Below, piece by piece: positions 4,920 through 6,084 of a stretch of 6,084 nucleotides of DNA (positions are counted from its first letter, which is position 1; every line of letters starts with the position of its first letter). The DNA is taken from positions 1-6,084 of the forward strand of contig DATJWY010000150.1 of assembly GCA_035500775.1 (NCBI GenBank). Direction: 5' to 3'. Below the pieces are notes generated by a model, which saw nothing but the letters and a program-made list of their open reading frames with translations, had not been told where the DNA came from and ran no database searches. This DNA comes from DATJWY01 sp035500775 (GTDB lineage: Bacteria > Pseudomonadota > Alphaproteobacteria > Acetobacterales > Acetobacteraceae). Position numbers and translations under genes: made by a program.

Positions 4920-6071
4920 ATGACGAAGCCAACGATCCCGACGCCGCCCACCACCCCCGAGGCGACGCCCAGACTCAGCATGCCGTTCTTCTGGCCCGCA
5001 CAGGCCGCGATGGAACTCGCCTCCAAGGAGCTTGAGGTCCTCAACCACAACGTTCAGTTCCTCGTGGAGGAGGAGAAAATCCACAACGAGCTGCAGCCGC
5101 AGCTCGCCACTGAGAACACGGTGGCGCTGGATCTGCGGACCATGTTCTTCCGGGATTATTCCGTGCCCGGCGCCTCTGGCGTGCCGACCATTGTCGATGC
5201 GCCTTTTGCCGGGCATACGGCGATGATCGCCGACTACCATGACGGCCAGAGCCTGATGCAGACGCTCCGCGCGAACGGCGTGAACCGGCTGTTCCTGACC
5301 GACTGGAAATCGGCAACGCCGGACATGAAGGATCTCGAGATCGACCAGTATCTCGCCGAGATCAATGTCTGCGTCGATGATCTTGGCGGCCGGGTCAATC
5401 TCGTCGGCCTCTGCCAGGGCGGCTGGATGGCGACGATGTATGCCGCGCGCTTCCCGGAAAAGGTGGCGAGTCTCGTCCTTGCCGGCTCGCCGATCGACGC
5501 CGATGCCGGCCATGGGCCGATCCGGGAGATGGTGCATAAGCTCCCGCTCTCGTTCTACGAAGAACTCGTCGCCGCCGGCGGCGGGCTGATGCTCGGCAAG
5601 TTCATGCTCCAGGGCTGGAAGAACATGCACCCGGAGCAGCATTACGTGCAGGAATTCATCGACCTCTACGAACACGTCGATGATCCCGCCTATATCGCCA
5701 AGACGGAGACCTTCGCAAGCTGGTACGAGAACCCGCTGAATCTGCCCGGACGCTGGTACCTGCAGGCGATTCGGCAGATCTTCAAGGAAAACGGGCTGGC
5801 CCGCGGCGAGTTCGTCGCCCTGGGCAAGAAGCTTTCGCTGAGCACGATCACTTGCCCGGCCTATCTGCTCGCCGGCGAGACCGACGACATCACCACCAAG
5901 GAACAGGTGTTCGACGCCGATCGCTATCTCGGCACGCCCGCCGACAAGATCGTGAAGAAGCTGGTGCCGGGCGGGCATATCGGCCTGTTCATGGGCTCCA
6001 GGACCTTGCGCGACACCTGGCCCGGCATCGCGCACTGGATCGCCCGGCAGAACCAGGCGCACACGCTTTAG
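4920..6071 (+). CDS. PHA-synthase-like alpha/beta hydrolase (compact, class III-like)
   Basis: This 383-residue alpha/beta hydrolase has the active-site pattern of polyhydroxyalkanoate synthases, which polymerise (R)-3-hydroxyacyl-CoA on storage granules. The nucleophile box is GLCQGG (163-168, C165), close to the GxCxGG of class III PhaC and with Cys, not Ser, as nucleophile. The Asp is D322 in GETDDIT and the His is H353 in PGGHIG. The block ITCPAYLLAGE before the Asp and FKENGLARGEF also echo class III PhaC, as does the length (about 355 there). Class I enzymes are near 590 residues. The N-terminal 20 residues are Thr/Pro-rich and the next 35 form a helix (WPAQAAMELASKELEVL) that recalls phasin-like segments. 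ATG 4920 has an excellent ribosome binding site, AGGGAGG (4904-4910). No phaE, phaA or phaB is in the window, so a depolymerase or a related thioesterase-like role is a real alternative. Fold and triad are secure; polymerase activity is inference. Confidence 0.78.
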   Translation: MTKPTIPTPPTTPEATPRLSMPFFWPAQAAMELASKELEVLNHNVQFLVEEEKIHNELQPQLATENTVALDLRTMFFRDYSVPGASGVPTIVDAPFAGHTAMIADYHDGQSLMQTLRANGVNRLFLTDWKSATPDMKDLEIDQYLAEINVCVDDLGGRVNLVGLCQGGWMATMYAARFPEKVASLVLAGSPIDADAGHGPIREMVHKLPLSFYEELVAAGGGLMLGKFMLQGWKNMHPEQHYVQEFIDLYEHVDDPAYIAKTETFASWYENPLNLPGRWYLQAIRQIFKENGLARGEFVALGKKLSLSTITCPAYLLAGETDDITTKEQVFDADRYLGTPADKIVKKLVPGGHIGLFMGSRTLRDTWPGIAHWIARQNQAHTL

Positions 6072-6082
6072 GGCGTGTGCGC
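6057..6082 (+). terminator. Terminator hairpin enclosing the stop codon
   Basis: GCGCACACGC (6057-6066) pairs perfectly with GCGTGTGCGC (6073-6082), giving a 10-bp stem with a 6-nt loop. The TAG stop (6069-6071) lies in the loop, and the left arm encodes the last residues of the protein. Only the first T of any tail (6084) is visible before the window ends, so a U-run cannot be confirmed. Confidence 0.65.
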
Positions 6083-6084
6083 GT

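Noticed and set aside
5091..5102. CTGC-N4-GCAG (PhaR-like) within the PHA-synthase-like coding region
   Set aside because: It encodes LQPQ and lies about 170 bases inside the gene. It may be chance, and it lowers the weight of any single motif hit.
4326..6062. A 578-codon open frame on the minus strand opposite pncA and the PHA-synthase-like gene
   Set aside because: It spans two convincing plus-strand genes and the spacer between them, including the terminator, and its translation shows no family motifs. Codon bias explains the lack of stops.

Overview
The window looks like chromosomal DNA from a GC-rich alphaproteobacterium. The proteins read most like those of Rhodospirillales/Acetobacteraceae, but this placement is inference from sequence style and not from a search. 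All five protein genes and the one tRNA gene lie on the + strand. Nothing suggests a mobile element, phage or CRISPR array.

Layout: a tRNA-Val(GAC) gene (7-81) is followed by a spacer and then an N-formylglutamate amidohydrolase family gene (291-1166). Next comes a 266-base intergenic region (1167-1432). A three-gene co-directional block follows: a secreted lytic transglycosylase (1433-2227), the Hsp90 chaperone htpG (2224-4074, overlapping its neighbour by 4 bases) and nicotinamidase pncA (4092-4742). The block ends at a 9-bp stem hairpin (4757-4781). A separate transcription unit follows, with its own candidate promoter, encoding a short PHA-synthase-like alpha/beta hydrolase (4920-6071). 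Its last codons form the arm of a strong terminator hairpin.

The most interesting part is the 1167-1432 gap, where a small RNA gene can be read on the minus strand. A 7-bp hairpin followed by eight T residues makes a textbook intrinsic terminator facing leftward, although no protein gene in the window is on that strand. Upstream of it, in minus-strand order, are a -35/-10 pair of alphaproteobacterial type with a 17-nt spacer, a 9-bp 5' stem-loop and a single-stranded UUUCCUCCCU. The predicted RNA is about 76 nt. This architecture and the decamer match what I remember of the MmgR (alpha-r8) sRNA family, which limits polyhydroxybutyrate storage in Sinorhizobium and is repressed there by AniA, a PhaR homologue. 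A near-consensus PhaR-type box (CTGC-N3-GCAA) lies just upstream of this promoter.

A perfect CTGC-N3-GCAG box lies just downstream of the candidate promoter of the PHA-synthase-like gene. That gene's Shine-Dalgarno sequence, AGGGAGG, is perfectly complementary to the CCUCCCU core of the sRNA. Together these suggest, as inference, a small storage-polymer circuit contained in the window: a PhaR-like regulator controls both the sRNA and a PHA enzyme, and the sRNA may act on that enzyme's mRNA. The other genes are housekeeping: histidine/N-formylglutamate catabolism, peptidoglycan cleavage, protein folding and NAD salvage.
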